Positions 41,074 to 52,750 of a DNA stretch of 64,000 bases are shown piece by piece. The first letter of the stretch is position 1. Each line of letters begins with the position of its first letter. A program made the position numbers and the translations under genes. The notes beneath the pieces are model-generated. The model had not been told where the DNA came from and did no database searches. It saw only the letters and a program-made list of their open reading frames with translations. Source of the DNA: Azospirillum thiophilum (lineage in GTDB: Bacteria > Pseudomonadota > Alphaproteobacteria > Azospirillales > Azospirillaceae). The stretch is from positions 434,001-498,000 of the forward strand of contig NZ_CP012401.1 in the NCBI RefSeq assembly GCF_001305595.1, in the 5' to 3' direction.

Positions 41074-41517
41074 CTACAGCAGGTCGCGCAGCATCGCCAC
41101 CAGCGGCACGTCGGCCGGCGGCATCGGATAGTCGCCCATCCGGTTCGGATAGACCCAGGCGAGCTTCTGGCCCTCCTGCGGCATGACGTCGCCCTCCCAC
41201 ACCCGGCAGACATAGAGCGGCATCAGCAGATGGAAGCGCTCGTAGCTGTGCGAGGCGAAGGTGAAGGGGGCAAGGCAACTCGCCGCCGTGTCGATGCCCA
41301 GTTCCTCCTTCAGCTCGCGCACCAGCGCGGCCTCCGGCGTCTCGTCGGCGTCCACCTTGCCGCCGGGAAACTCCCACAGGCCGGCCAGCGACTTGCCGGG
41401 CGGGCGTTGGGCCAGCAGCACGCGCCCGTCGGCATCGACGAGCGCCACCGCGACGACCAGCAGTACCGGCAGCGAGCCGGGAGCCGGGGTCGAGCTGGGA
41501 TCGAAACAGGCGGCCAC
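41074..41517 (-). CDS. MutT-type NUDIX hydrolase
   Basis: The 147-residue protein carries the NUDIX box GGKVDADETPEAALVRELKEELG intact (within residues 52-74), preceded by RPPGKSLAGLWEFP, the usual 8-oxo-dGTP pocket of MutT. It likely sanitises oxidised nucleotides. It lies 6 bases downstream of argJ on the same strand, so argJ and this gene form one operon. Substrate is inferred from closeness to MutT. Confidence 0.88.
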   Translation of the reverse strand: MAACFDPSSTPAPGSLPVLLVVAVALVDADGRVLLAQRPPGKSLAGLWEFPGGKVDADETPEAALVRELKEELGIDTAASCLAPFTFASHSYERFHLLMPLYVCRVWEGDVMPQEGQKLAWVYPNRMGDYPMPPADVPLVAMLRDLL

Positions 41518-41523
41518 GGCCGG

Positions 41524-42762
41524 TCAGCTCCGATAGCTGCCGTTGATGTCGATGTAACCGTGCGTCAGGTCGCAGGTCCACACCTTCGCCGTCCCCTTGC
41601 CGAGGCCGAGATCGATGTCGATGTCGATTTCCTTGCCCTTCATGTGGGCGGCGACCGGCGTCTCGTCATAGCCGGGGACTTCCATCCCGTCGGCACAGAT
41701 CAGCGTGCCGCCGACGGTGATCCTGATGAGATCCCGGTCGGCCCGCTCGCCGGCGCGGCCGATGGCGGCGACGATGCGGCCCCAGTTGGCGTCCTCGCCG
41801 GCCACCGCGGTCTTGACCAGCGGCGAGTTGGCCACCGTCATGCCGATCCGCTTGGCGGCGGCGTCGCTGTCGGCGCCGCGCACGGTGACGGCGACGAACT
41901 TGGTCGCCCCTTCGCCGTCGCGCACCACCTGCAGCGCCAGGTCGAGCAGCAGATCCTCCAGCGCGGCGCGGAACTCCGCCAGCTCGCCGGCGTCGGCGCT
42001 CGACACCGGGGCGTTGCCGGCCTTGCCGGTGGCGAACAGCAGCAGCGTGTCGCTGGTCGAGGTGTCGCCGTCGACCGTGATGGCGTTGAAGGTGCGCTCG
42101 GTGAATTCCGACAGCATGTCCTGCAGCGCGGTGGCGGCGATGGCGGCGTCGGTGAAGACGAAGCCCAGCATCGTCGCCATGTCCGGCGCGATCATGCCGG
42201 AGCCCTTGGCGAAGCCGGCGATCGTCACCGTCGTGCCGCCGATGGTCGCGATGCGCACCGACCCCTTGGGGAAGGTGTCGGTGGTCATGATGGCGCGGGC
42301 GGCCTTCTCCCACGCGGCCGAATCGGCGGCAAGGCTCGGGGCCATCGGCGCCAGGCACTTGCCGATGGCGTCGGCGGCCAGCGGGATGCCGATCACACCG
42401 GTCGACGCGATGTAGACCTCGTCCGGGGCGCAGCCCGCCAGTTCGGCGGCGGCCGTGACGGTTGCCTGGACGGTGGCGTCGCCCGCCTTGCCGGTGAAGG
42501 CGTTGGCGTTGCCGGCATTCACCACCACGGCGCGGGCCTGACCCTTGGGCAGGCTGTCGCGGCACCAGACCACCGGGGCCGAGCAGGTCAGCGACCGGGT
42601 CAGCACGCCCGCCACGCTGGTGCCAGGATCCAGCACGGCCAGCAGCAGATCGTCGCGGCCCTTGTATCGGATGCCGCTGTTCGCCGTGGCGATGCGCACG
42701 CCCGCGATGGGCGGCAGCGTCGGGAAGCTGGCGGGAGCCAAGGGGGAGAGGGTCGTGGCCAT
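41524..42762 (-). CDS. argJ: Bifunctional ornithine acetyltransferase / N-acetylglutamate synthase
   Basis: This recycles the acetyl group in arginine biosynthesis (and makes N-acetylglutamate in the bifunctional form). The 412-residue precursor is self-cleaved at the Thr in YIASTGVIGIPL into alpha and beta chains. Further conserved parts: VVNAGNANAFTG, FAKGSGMIAPDMATMLGFVFTD, ITVDGDTSTSDTLLLF and EDANWGRIVAAIGR. Start ATG 42762 (MATTLSPLAPASF) is preferred over an extension to 42837. A mutT-like gene follows after 6 bases. A long palindromic repeat lies upstream. Confidence 0.95.
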   Translation of the reverse strand: MATTLSPLAPASFPTLPPIAGVRIATANSGIRYKGRDDLLLAVLDPGTSVAGVLTRSLTCSAPVVWCRDSLPKGQARAVVVNAGNANAFTGKAGDATVQATVTAAAELAGCAPDEVYIASTGVIGIPLAADAIGKCLAPMAPSLAADSAAWEKAARAIMTTDTFPKGSVRIATIGGTTVTIAGFAKGSGMIAPDMATMLGFVFTDAAIAATALQDMLSEFTERTFNAITVDGDTSTSDTLLLFATGKAGNAPVSSADAGELAEFRAALEDLLLDLALQVVRDGEGATKFVAVTVRGADSDAAAKRIGMTVANSPLVKTAVAGEDANWGRIVAAIGRAGERADRDLIRITVGGTLICADGMEVPGYDETPVAAHMKGKEIDIDIDLGLGKGTAKVWTCDLTHGYIDINGSYRS

Positions 42763-42828
42763 GGAGGAATTCCCGTGGTGGGGGAGTGGTGGTGTGGTGG
42801 GCGTGGAGGGTTTGAGGTGCTGGCGTAT

Positions 42829-42939
42829 TGCCCCCACCCTAACCCTCCCCCGCTTCGCAGGGGAGGGGACTGCCGCCGCTCTCCTGCAAAAGCGCTTACC
42901 CCCTCCCCCGCCCAGCGGGGGAGGGTTGGGGTGGGGGCA
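42829..42939. repeat. Long palindromic intergenic repeat, copy A
   Basis: The outer arms TTGCCCCCACCCTAACCC and GGGTTGGGGTGGGGGCA are inverted. The inner arms CCTCCCCC and GGGGGAGG also pair. The inner segment GGGGACTGCCGCCG is shared with copy C. It lies between argJ and the peptidyl-prolyl isomerase gene. Confidence 0.85.
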
Positions 42940-42958
42940 TGGTACGCCCCCCGTCCCC

Positions 42959-43912
42959 TTACTTCTTCGCCGGCTCCGCCGGAGCGGCCGGGGCCGGGGC
43001 CGGGGCCGGGGCAGCGGCCGGCTCTTCCTTCGGCATCGGCGAGCCGTCGAGCTGGAAGGTCTCGACCTTCGCGGCGCCGCGCAGCTCGTCGACCAGCGCG
43101 GTGACGAGGTCCTTGGACAGCGTCTGCTCCAGCTGCGGCTTCACCTCGTCGAGCGTCGGCTGCGGCTGGGTGCGCTTGTCCTCGACCTTGATGATGTGAT
43201 AGCCGAACTGGGTCTTCACCGGCTCCTTGCTGACCTCGCCCGGCTTCATGGCGAAGGCGGCGTTGGCGAAGGGCTCGACCATCGAATCCTTGGTGAAATA
43301 GCCGAGATCGCCGCCCTGGGCCGCGGCGGCGGCGTCCTTGGACTTCTCCTTGGCCAGCTTGGCGAAATCACCACCCTTCTTCAGCTGGGCGATGATGGCC
43401 TTGGCCTCGTCCTCCTTCTCGACCAGGATGTGGGCGGCCTTGACCTCCTCATGCGCCGGGTTCTCCTTCAGGAACTCCTGATAGGCCTTGTTCAGCGCGT
43501 CCGGCGTGACGCGGGCCTTGATCTCCTTCTGGATGTAGGCGCGCTGGACCGCGCGCTCCTCGGCGCGCTTGATCTCGTCCTTCACCTCGGCCGAATCGGC
43601 CAGGCCGGCCTTGTAGCCGGCCGACGCGACCAGCTTGCCGCTGACCAGCTGGTCGATCACCGCCGGATAGATCATCTCGATCGGCATCTGCTGCACCTGG
43701 GGCGGCAGCTGCGAGACCATGCGGGTGACGTCCGACTTGTGCAGTTCCTCGCCGTTGACGCGGGCGACCACCGGATCGGCCGGAGCGGCGGCAGCCGGAG
43801 CCGAAGCGGCCGGCGCGGGGGTGGCCGGAGCCGGCGTCTGGGCATGGGCGGCCAGCGCGATGCCGCAGGCGGCAACCGACAGCAGCGCGGTGCGGAACAC
43901 TCGATGAACCAT
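42959..43912 (-). CDS. Periplasmic parvulin-type peptidyl-prolyl isomerase
   Basis: The 317-residue exported foldase has a signal peptide (HRVFRTALLSVAACGIALAAHA) and an Ala/Pro linker. A SurA/PrsA-like N-terminal helical domain (VARVNGEELHKSDVTRMVSQLPPQ) follows, then a parvulin domain (EVKAAHILVEKEDEAKAIIAQL...GGDLGYFTKDSMVEPFANAAFAM...FGYHIIKVEDKR) and a Pro/Ala-rich tail. It likely helps outer membrane protein folding. It is divergent from secA, a sensible neighbour for the secretion pathway. Start is the ATG at 43912. Confidence 0.92.
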   Translation of the reverse strand: MVHRVFRTALLSVAACGIALAAHAQTPAPATPAPAASAPAAAAPADPVVARVNGEELHKSDVTRMVSQLPPQVQQMPIEMIYPAVIDQLVSGKLVASAGYKAGLADSAEVKDEIKRAEERAVQRAYIQKEIKARVTPDALNKAYQEFLKENPAHEEVKAAHILVEKEDEAKAIIAQLKKGGDFAKLAKEKSKDAAAAAQGGDLGYFTKDSMVEPFANAAFAMKPGEVSKEPVKTQFGYHIIKVEDKRTQPQPTLDEVKPQLEQTLSKDLVTALVDELRGAAKVETFQLDGSPMPKEEPAAAPAPAPAPAAPAEPAKK

Positions 43913-44328
43913 GGCGTGTCTTTTTCCTTCCGGCGGATGCTTCGCAACACGAGGGGCAATAGTGAAGGGGGGGGCACCATCGAAGACGCCGTCCGTTTCG
44001 CAAGGGCCCGCGGCATCGGAGCCATCCGCCGCTCCGCGCCCGATTCCGCAAGGGATTAAGCATGGCTCGCCTGCCGTGGGCAAGGGTCGCCATCGTCCCG
44101 TCACAGGAACTGTGCCGCCGCATCGGCCTATACCAGCCCCCGGCCGCGGCATCCAGCCGGCTCCCCGCTTCCTGGATGCGAATTCATCATGATGTCATGC
44201 GGCGGGCCGGCGGGCCGGGTGCAGTCTCGCCCCGGTCTCGCCCGGTCTCGTTGACAGGGCCTCTCCATAGTCCTATGTGAAACCCGTCGATAGGCTGGCC
44301 CACATTCCGCTTTACTCCCGAGGTTTTC
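43913..44328. other. Divergent promoter region of the isomerase gene and secA
   Basis: The gap of 416 bases has no supported gene. TCATCATGATG (44185-44195) is a small dyad. No clear sigma-70 box was found. It should contain both promoters. Confidence 0.4.
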
Positions 44329-47052
<2,724 letters not shown>

Positions 47053-47095
47053 GGACCGGATGGTGTAACCGTTGATCGGTCGGGCGCCGGCGCAG

Positions 47096-47219
47096 TGCCC
47101 CCACCCTTCCCACGGCTTCGCGGGAAAGGATGAATTGGCAATACCGCGGCAGTCCCCTCTCCCGCGATCGGACCGGCCTTCGGCCGGCCGAGGGCGGGGG
47201 AGGGTTAGGGAGGGGGCAA
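47096..47219. repeat. Long palindromic intergenic repeat, copy B
   Basis: This repeat lies between secA and mscL. The outer arm TGCCCCCACCCTTCCC faces GGGTTAGGGAGGGGGCA. It has an internal hairpin CCGGCCTTCGGCCGG and the CCGCGGCAGTCCCCTCTCCC segment, which is the reverse complement of the GGGGACTGCCG motif in copies A and C. Confidence 0.85.
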
Positions 47220-47287
47220 GAGCCTCCATTGAAACCAACCCCTTCCCACCCCGTTTCCCCTCCAGCAACCACGGAAGACGGGACGTC

Positions 47288-47788
47288 ATGCTCGAAGAAT
47301 TCAAGAAATTCATCAGCCGCGGCAATGTCGTTGAGCTGGCGGTCGGCATCATCATCGGCGCCGCTTTCACCGGGATCGTCAATTCCCTGGTCAAGGACAT
47401 CCTGATGCCGCCCATCGGCTGGGTGATGGGCGGCATCGACTTCTCGAATTACTTCCTCAGCCTGTCGGGCGGCGGCTACGATTCGCTCCAGGCGGCGGAG
47501 GCCGCGGGGGCGGCCACGGTGAATTACGGCCGCTTCATCAACGCCTGCATCAATTTCCTGATCGTGTCCGGCGCGCTGTTCCTGATCGTGCGGCAGGTCA
47601 ACCGCCTGCATGTCCTGCACAAGGAAACGCCGAAGACCCCGCCGCGGCAGGAGCAGCTGCTGGAGGAAATCCGCGACGCCCTGCGCGCCCGAAGCGACGA
47701 CCGGGACGACGGCCGGGCCGAAGACCGGACCAAGGTCGAGACCGGCGCCCAGGCGACGGCGAAGGCGCCGCCCGACCGTCCGTCCTGA
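47288..47788 (+). CDS. mscL: Large-conductance mechanosensitive channel
   Basis: The 166-residue inner-membrane channel opens under osmotic downshock. The conserved N-terminal half is clear: MLEEFKKFISRGNVVELAVG, IIGAAFTGIVNSLVKDILMP and GGIDFSNYF. The second helix is in FINACINFLIVSGALFLIVRQVN. The C-terminal part is longer than in E. coli, with a charged tail (RARSDDRDDGRAEDRT). Start ATG 47288. It converges with the GAF-domain gene only 7 bases after its stop. Confidence 0.95.
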   Translation: MLEEFKKFISRGNVVELAVGIIIGAAFTGIVNSLVKDILMPPIGWVMGGIDFSNYFLSLSGGGYDSLQAAEAAGAATVNYGRFINACINFLIVSGALFLIVRQVNRLHVLHKETPKTPPRQEQLLEEIRDALRARSDDRDDGRAEDRTKVETGAQATAKAPPDRPS

Positions 47789-47795
47789 CCGGCCC

Positions 47796-48290
47796 TCAGC
47801 CGCCGGCTGCCAGGAACACCGTCCCGATCAGCATCGCCACCGATTGCAGGCAGGCGCTGTCGGCCGGCGTCCACTCCCGCATCGCCCCCGATTGCTCGCA
47901 GCACAGCACGCCGACCGCCACATTCTCGTACAGGACGATGTAGTCGAGCAGGCTGCGGATGTCGTTTCCCTTGAAATAGCTCCCGGCGAAACAGCGGGTC
48001 GCCGGGTGGGTCAGCGCATCGCTCGCCACCACGCGGGAATTGTTGGTGATGGCGCGGAAATAGTCGGGATGGTCGGCGCGCAGCAGCACCATGCCGCCGC
48101 CATGCTCGCGCCGGTCCGCGTCGAACAGGTTCAGGCAGACCAGCTTTTCCCGCCCGTCCGCGAAAGCCCAGACGCTGGCGCGCGACACCGCGGTGCGCTC
48201 CACGATGTCCTCGCAGGCGGCCTTCCACACATCCCCGACCGTCGCGTGTCCGACACGCAGCCCGAAAACCGCCGCTTGTGTCCTGTCCAT
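47796..48290 (-). CDS. GAF-domain protein
   Basis: The 164-residue protein looks like a single GAF sensory domain: VGDVWKAACEDIVERTAVSRASVW, VCLNLFDADRREHGGGMVL, LRADHPDYFRAITNNSRVVASDAL and VLCCEQSGAMREWTPADSACLQSVAMLIG. No output domain is attached. It starts 303 bases from the divergent c-di-GMP enzyme gene and may regulate or sense for it. Ligand unknown; Cys-rich VLCCEQ could be redox-active. Start ATG 48290. Confidence 0.75.
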   Translation of the reverse strand: MDRTQAAVFGLRVGHATVGDVWKAACEDIVERTAVSRASVWAFADGREKLVCLNLFDADRREHGGGMVLLRADHPDYFRAITNNSRVVASDALTHPATRCFAGSYFKGNDIRSLLDYIVLYENVAVGVLCCEQSGAMREWTPADSACLQSVAMLIGTVFLAAGG

Positions 48291-48593
48291 GGCACGCTCC
48301 GCTGGTCCGGGCGATTTCATCAAAATCCCTGTTGCTTCAGTCAGTACCGGAGGCACCGCCCGCTGTCGACGGATTTGCCGCCATGGACGGGGAAAGCGGC
48401 GGATCTTGCGAATGCAGGTTTTCCCAAGGCCGCCCCCCCTCCACCAAGGCGGGCTATCGTGCCGGAGCCGCAAGAACCCCTCGTTGCCGAGCCGGGACGG
48501 ACGGGGTACGCTCTTCGGATCGGTACCGGTCCCCCGCGGCGGGACCGCCATCCGCACCGGCTCCCCACAAGCCCCCTGCCCTCGGCAAAGGCC
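48291..48593. other. Divergent region between the GAF gene and the c-di-GMP enzyme
   Basis: About 300 bases without a supported gene. It contains both promoters in principle. No clear box could be assigned. Confidence 0.4.
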
Positions 48594-51329
48594 ATGCCCA
48601 TGTCCGCCAACCGTCCGTGCCGGGATCCGACGATGCGCTCCACCGCGCGCGTCGGCCGTTGCGGACGGAGGGGCGGACGGAGGGGCGGATGGCCCGCTGT
48701 GCTGCGGATGCTGGCCGCGCTCCTGCTGGCGATGCTGGCCGGCGGCCCGGCGGCGGCGATCGGCCCCACGCAGCCGGCCTTTCCCGTGCCCGCCGCCGCA
48801 CAGGACGCCGCCCCGCGCCCGGCGCTGATCCGGGTGGCGCTCGACGACAATTACCCGCCCTACAGCTTCCGCGACGGCTACGGCGCCCATGTCGGGATCG
48901 TCAAGGATCTGTGGGCATTGTGGTCGCAGAAGACCGGCATCGCGGTCCACATGCTGGCGACCGACTGGGGCCTCGCCCGGCAGGCGATGGACAAGGGCGA
49001 CGCCGACGTCATCGAGACCATCTTCCGCAATGCCGCGCGCGAACTGCTCTACGACTTCTCGCAGCCCTATGCCGAGGTCGACGTGCCGATCTGGTTCAGC
49101 GCCGACCTCAGCGGGATCACCGGGGTCGATTCGCTGCGCGCCTTCACCGTCGGGGTGAAGGACCGCGACTTCTGCGTCGAATGGCTGACCGAGCAGGGCA
49201 TCACCGCCTTCCAGCGCTATTCCGGCTTCGAGACGATGATCGAGGCCGCGGCGCGGCAGGAGACGCGGGTCTTCTGCATGGACGACCCGTCGGCCAACTA
49301 CTACATGACCAAGCGCGGGGTGCAGGGGCGTTTCCGCTACACCGACCCGCTCTATACCGGCGAACTGCACTGGGCGGTGCGCAAGGGCGACGCCGCGCTC
49401 TACCAGCTGGTCGCCGACGGCTTCGCCCGCATCACCCCGTCGGAGCGCAAGGAGATCGAGGATCGCTGGCTCGGCCGCAGCATCGCCGGCGCGGTCAATC
49501 CCCAGCTGATCGACCTGCTGGTCAAGCTGCTGGCCGGCATGCTCGTGCTCGGCATCGGCGCGCTGGTGTGGGGGCTGCTGCTGCGCCGCCAGGTGGAAAG
49601 CAAGACCGAGAGCCTGCGCACCGCCGTCGCCGCGCTGACCGCCAGCGAGGAGCGGGTCCGCACCATCTTCGACAACGTCACCGACGCCATCTTCATCCAC
49701 GACCTGGACAGCGGCAACATCCAGGAGGTCAACCGCCGGATGGTGGAGATGTACGGCATCGGCGACACACCGCTGCCGGCCATCAAAGTCGACATGATCA
49801 GCTCCGGCGTGCCGCCCTACACCCGCAAGGACGCCGCGGCCTGGATCCGCAAGGCATCCGCCGGCACCCCCCAGCTGTTCGAATGGCATGCCCGCAAGCT
49901 GGACGGGACGCTGTTCTGGGTCGAGGTCAGCATGCGGCGCGCCGCGGTGGACGGCAACGACCGCCGGCTGCTGGTGGTGGTGCGCGACATCACCGAACGC
50001 AAGGCGGCGCAGGAGCGGATGGAGTTCCTGTCATACCACGACGCGCTGACCCTGCTGCCGAACCGGCTGCTGGTGCAGGACCGCGCCGGGCAGGCGCTGG
50101 CCCGGGCCGAGCGCAACGGCCGGCTGGTGGCGCTGGTCGCCTGCGGGCTGGACCGCTTCAAGACGGTGAACGACAGTCTGGGCCACGCCGTCGGCGACGC
50201 GCTGTTGCGCGCGGTTGCGGACCGGCTGAAGGCCGCGGTGCGCGACACCGACACCGTCAGCCGCGGCGGCGGTGACGAATTCATCCTGCTGCTGTCCGGG
50301 CTGCCCGACGGCGACGCGGTGGTGGAGGCGGTCGCCTCCCTGCACGAGGCGATGGCCCGGCCCTTCCAGGTGGCGGGGCAGGAGCTGAGCGTCACCCTGT
50401 CGTCCGGCGTGGCGCTGGCGCCCGCCGACGGCAGCGACTTCGCCACCCTGCTGAAGAACGCCGACACCGCCCTGCACCATGCCAAGGCGTCCGGCCGCGA
50501 CACCCACCGCTTCTATGCCGAGGCGATGAACGCGGAGGCCGTGGCCCACCTGTCGACCCGCAGCAGCCTGCGCCGGGCGCTGGAACGGCAGGAGTTCCTG
50601 ATCCACTACCAGCCGCAGGTCAGCCTGGAGACCGGCGCCGTGATCGGGGCGGAGGCGCTCCTGCGCTGGAACCATCCGGACAAGGGCATGATCCCGCCCG
50701 GCGCCTTCATTCCGGTCGCGGAGGACAGCGGCCTGATCGTCCCCATCGGCGCCTGGGTGCTGGCGGAGGCCTGCCGGCAGGCGGCGCGCTGGCGCAGCCA
50801 GGGGCTGTCGCTGTCGATCGCGGTCAATCTCTCGGCGCTGCAACTCCAGCGCAACGACCTGGTCCGCACGGTGACGCAGGCGCTGGCCGACAGCGGCCTG
50901 GATCCGCTGCTGCTGGAGTTGGAGCTGACCGAATCGATGCTGATCCAGAACACCGAGCTGGTGATCGACAATCTGCGCCGCATCAAGGCGATGGGCATCC
51001 AGGTCTCGATCGACGATTTCGGCACCGGCTATTCCAACCTGTCCTACATCGGTCGTCTGGCGGTGGACAAGCTGAAGATCGACCGCAGCTTCGTCGCCGA
51101 CCTCACCCGCAACCATGACAGCGCCAAGATCACCGCCGCCGTCATCCAGATGGCGCACAGCCTGAACCTGACCGCCGTCGCCGAGGGGGTTGAGGATGCC
51201 GAAACGCTGGAGGCCCTGCGCCTGCTGCGCTGCGACGTCGCCCAGGGCTATTTCCTCGGCCGCCCCGGCCCCGCCGAGGCGGTGGAACGCGCCGCCCGGC
51301 AGGTGAATCCGTTCAAGGTGAAGGTGTAG
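48594..51329 (+). CDS. Membrane GGDEF/EAL protein with periplasmic amino-acid-binding-like and PAS domains
   Basis: The 911-residue protein has a signal segment (AVLRMLAALLLAMLAGGPAAA), an SBP_bac_3-type sensor domain (about 78-305; IRVALDDNYPPYSFRDG), a membrane helix (LLVKLLAGMLVLGIGALVWG), a PAS domain with PAC (VVVRDITERKAAQERMEFLSYHDAL), then GGDEF (SRGGGDEF, with an RDTD inhibitory site before it) and EAL. In GGDEF the first metal Asp of the usual DLDRFK is Gly (CGLDRFKTVND). The EAL part keeps EALLRW, NLSALQ, ELTES, DDFGTG, KIDR and EGVED. It is likely a phosphodiesterase. ATG 48633 is an alternative start. Confidence 0.88.
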   Translation: MPMSANRPCRDPTMRSTARVGRCGRRGGRRGGWPAVLRMLAALLLAMLAGGPAAAIGPTQPAFPVPAAAQDAAPRPALIRVALDDNYPPYSFRDGYGAHVGIVKDLWALWSQKTGIAVHMLATDWGLARQAMDKGDADVIETIFRNAARELLYDFSQPYAEVDVPIWFSADLSGITGVDSLRAFTVGVKDRDFCVEWLTEQGITAFQRYSGFETMIEAAARQETRVFCMDDPSANYYMTKRGVQGRFRYTDPLYTGELHWAVRKGDAALYQLVADGFARITPSERKEIEDRWLGRSIAGAVNPQLIDLLVKLLAGMLVLGIGALVWGLLLRRQVESKTESLRTAVAALTASEERVRTIFDNVTDAIFIHDLDSGNIQEVNRRMVEMYGIGDTPLPAIKVDMISSGVPPYTRKDAAAWIRKASAGTPQLFEWHARKLDGTLFWVEVSMRRAAVDGNDRRLLVVVRDITERKAAQERMEFLSYHDALTLLPNRLLVQDRAGQALARAERNGRLVALVACGLDRFKTVNDSLGHAVGDALLRAVADRLKAAVRDTDTVSRGGGDEFILLLSGLPDGDAVVEAVASLHEAMARPFQVAGQELSVTLSSGVALAPADGSDFATLLKNADTALHHAKASGRDTHRFYAEAMNAEAVAHLSTRSSLRRALERQEFLIHYQPQVSLETGAVIGAEALLRWNHPDKGMIPPGAFIPVAEDSGLIVPIGAWVLAEACRQAARWRSQGLSLSIAVNLSALQLQRNDLVRTVTQALADSGLDPLLLELELTESMLIQNTELVIDNLRRIKAMGIQVSIDDFGTGYSNLSYIGRLAVDKLKIDRSFVADLTRNHDSAKITAAVIQMAHSLNLTAVAEGVEDAETLEALRLLRCDVAQGYFLGRPGPAEAVERAARQVNPFKVKV

Positions 51330-51353
51330 AACGGCACGGAACGGCAGGCGCAG

Positions 51354-51833
51354 TCAGAGCCCCTTCGCCACCGCGACCAGCTGGTCGAGCGCCGTGCCCC
51401 ACCCCAGATGGAAGCCCATCTCCTCGTGCTGCGTCTTCGCCGCTTCGTCCTTGTGACAGGCGACGGCGGTATAGAGCGTGCCGGTCTCCGTCGCCTCGAG
51501 CGTGACCGACGCGGTCATGAAGCCGCTGCCGGCGGGACGGTAGCCGGGGCCCAGCGCATCGGTGAAGACCAGCAGCCTCTCATGCTCCACCGCGAGGAGG
51601 CATCCGGTGCTGTCGTTCCGCTCGCCGTTCGGCCCCTCCATCACCGTGCGGAACCTGCCGCCGGGCTTGAGGTCGATTTCGCAGGCCGTGGTCCGCCAGG
51701 GCGCCGGCGTGAACCATTTCATGAGCAGCTCCGGCTCGGTCCAGGCGCGCCAGACGAGCCTTGGCGGAACCTCGACCTCGCGCTTCAGTTCGAGATCGAG
51801 GCGCGGGTCGAAGACGAATGGCGTGACGCTCAT
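51354..51833 (-). CDS. SRPBCC (AHSA1-like) domain protein
   Basis: The 159-residue protein has the activator-of-Hsp90 type START fold: LELKREVEVPPRLVWRAWTEPELLMKWFTPAPW, CEIDLKPGGRFRTVMEGPNG and HHE-type end GFHLGWGTALDQL. It overlaps the ArsR regulator upstream by four bases. The ArsR-SRPBCC pair is common in bacteria; its ligand is unknown and the protein may bind a hydrophobic metabolite. Start ATG 51833 fits the ATGA overlap. Confidence 0.85.
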   Translation of the reverse strand: MSVTPFVFDPRLDLELKREVEVPPRLVWRAWTEPELLMKWFTPAPWRTTACEIDLKPGGRFRTVMEGPNGERNDSTGCLLAVEHERLLVFTDALGPGYRPAGSGFMTASVTLEATETGTLYTAVACHKDEAAKTQHEEMGFHLGWGTALDQLVAVAKGL

Positions 51834-52168
51834 GGGGTTCCTTCCTCCCTTTCCTTCAGGTCGAGCACCAGATTGTCCAACTGGTCGAGCCGCTTGCTCC
51901 ACAGGCTGCGCTGGGCGTCCAGCCAGCCTTCCACGGCCGCCAGCGCCTCGGGCCTGAGCGTGCAGGTGCGGACCCGGCCGATCTTGCGCGTCTCGACGAG
52001 GCCGCTGTCCTCCAGCAGCCGGAGATGCTGGAGGAAGCTCGGCAAGGCCATTTCGAAAGGCTTCGCGAGGTCGCCGACCGAAGCCGGCCCGCGCGCCAGC
52101 GCCTGAACCACCGCCCGGCGCGTCGGATCGGCCAACGCGCGGAACGTCCTGTCGAGAGCCGCATCCAT
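51830..52168 (-). CDS. ArsR-family transcriptional regulator
   Basis: The 112-residue winged-helix protein has MDAALDRTFRALADPTRRAVVQAL, then helix-turn-helix GDLAKPFEMALPSFLQHLRLLEDSGLV and a wing RKIGRVRTCTLRPEAL. No metal site or Cys pair is visible. It is of the subgroup that controls an adjacent SRPBCC gene and likely represses the pair, since the genes overlap. Divergent or separate promoter not defined. Confidence 0.85.
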   Translation of the reverse strand: MDAALDRTFRALADPTRRAVVQALARGPASVGDLAKPFEMALPSFLQHLRLLEDSGLVETRKIGRVRTCTLRPEALAAVEGWLDAQRSLWSKRLDQLDNLVLDLKEREEGTP

Positions 52169-52225
52169 GGCCTCACCCTATCGGCGATCAATAGTTAGGT
52201 CAATACCTAACTATCATGCTGCACA

Positions 52226-52549
52226 TCAGGCGGCGCCGTTGGCCGCGTGCAGGCTGGCCACCCCGGCGACGATCAGGGCGATGCCGGCGATCTTCAACAG
52301 GCTGAGCGATTCCCCGAACACCACCACGCCGATGGCGGCGATGGCGGCGGTTCCGGCCGCCGACCAGATGGCATAGGCGATGCCGACCTCGATGGTCCGC
52401 AGCGCCTGCGCCAGCAGGACGAAGGCGACGCCGTAGCACAGCACCACGACCGCCGCCGGCCCGGCCCGCGTCATCCCGTCCGACATCTTCATCGCCGAGG
52501 TGCCGACGATCTCGAACAGGATCGCGACCGCCAGATACAGCCAGCTCAT
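52226..52549 (-). CDS. Small multidrug resistance (SMR) family transporter
   Basis: The 107-residue protein has four membrane helices. The catalytic Glu lies in [19 protein letters not shown], followed by [44 protein letters not shown] and [15 protein letters not shown]. These fit EmrE/SugE-type exchangers of quaternary cations or guanidinium. Start ATG 52549 ([11 protein letters not shown]). It is the only gene of its transcript as far as visible. Substrate not determined. Confidence 0.9.
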   Translation of the reverse strand: MSWLYLAVAILFEIVGTSAMKMSDGMTRAGPAAVVVLCYGVAFVLLAQALRTIEVGIAYAIWSAAGTAAIAAIGVVVFGESLSLLKIAGIALIVAGVASLHAANGAA

Positions 52550-52750
52550 CGACACCAAGCCCCCAAAATTCCGGCAGCCGAGTCCAACGGCCCTGCCCCA
52601 AGAAGCGGCGCAGGATGGACCCGCCGCATTGCCGCGGCAAGTCCCGCTGTTGACGCCACGCGCCGCCGGCCCTACGGTCTTTGCCCTCATTCCCAGGCAT
52701 ATTCTGTGGCCTGGACTTTATCTATCTATCTGGTGTCGAAAGGGTCCGAC

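Noticed and set aside
48291..49889. Upstream extension of the GAF frame on the minus strand to about 700 codons
   Set aside because: It is antisense to the c-di-GMP enzyme. The GAF protein begins at 48290 with family-like sequence only after that point.
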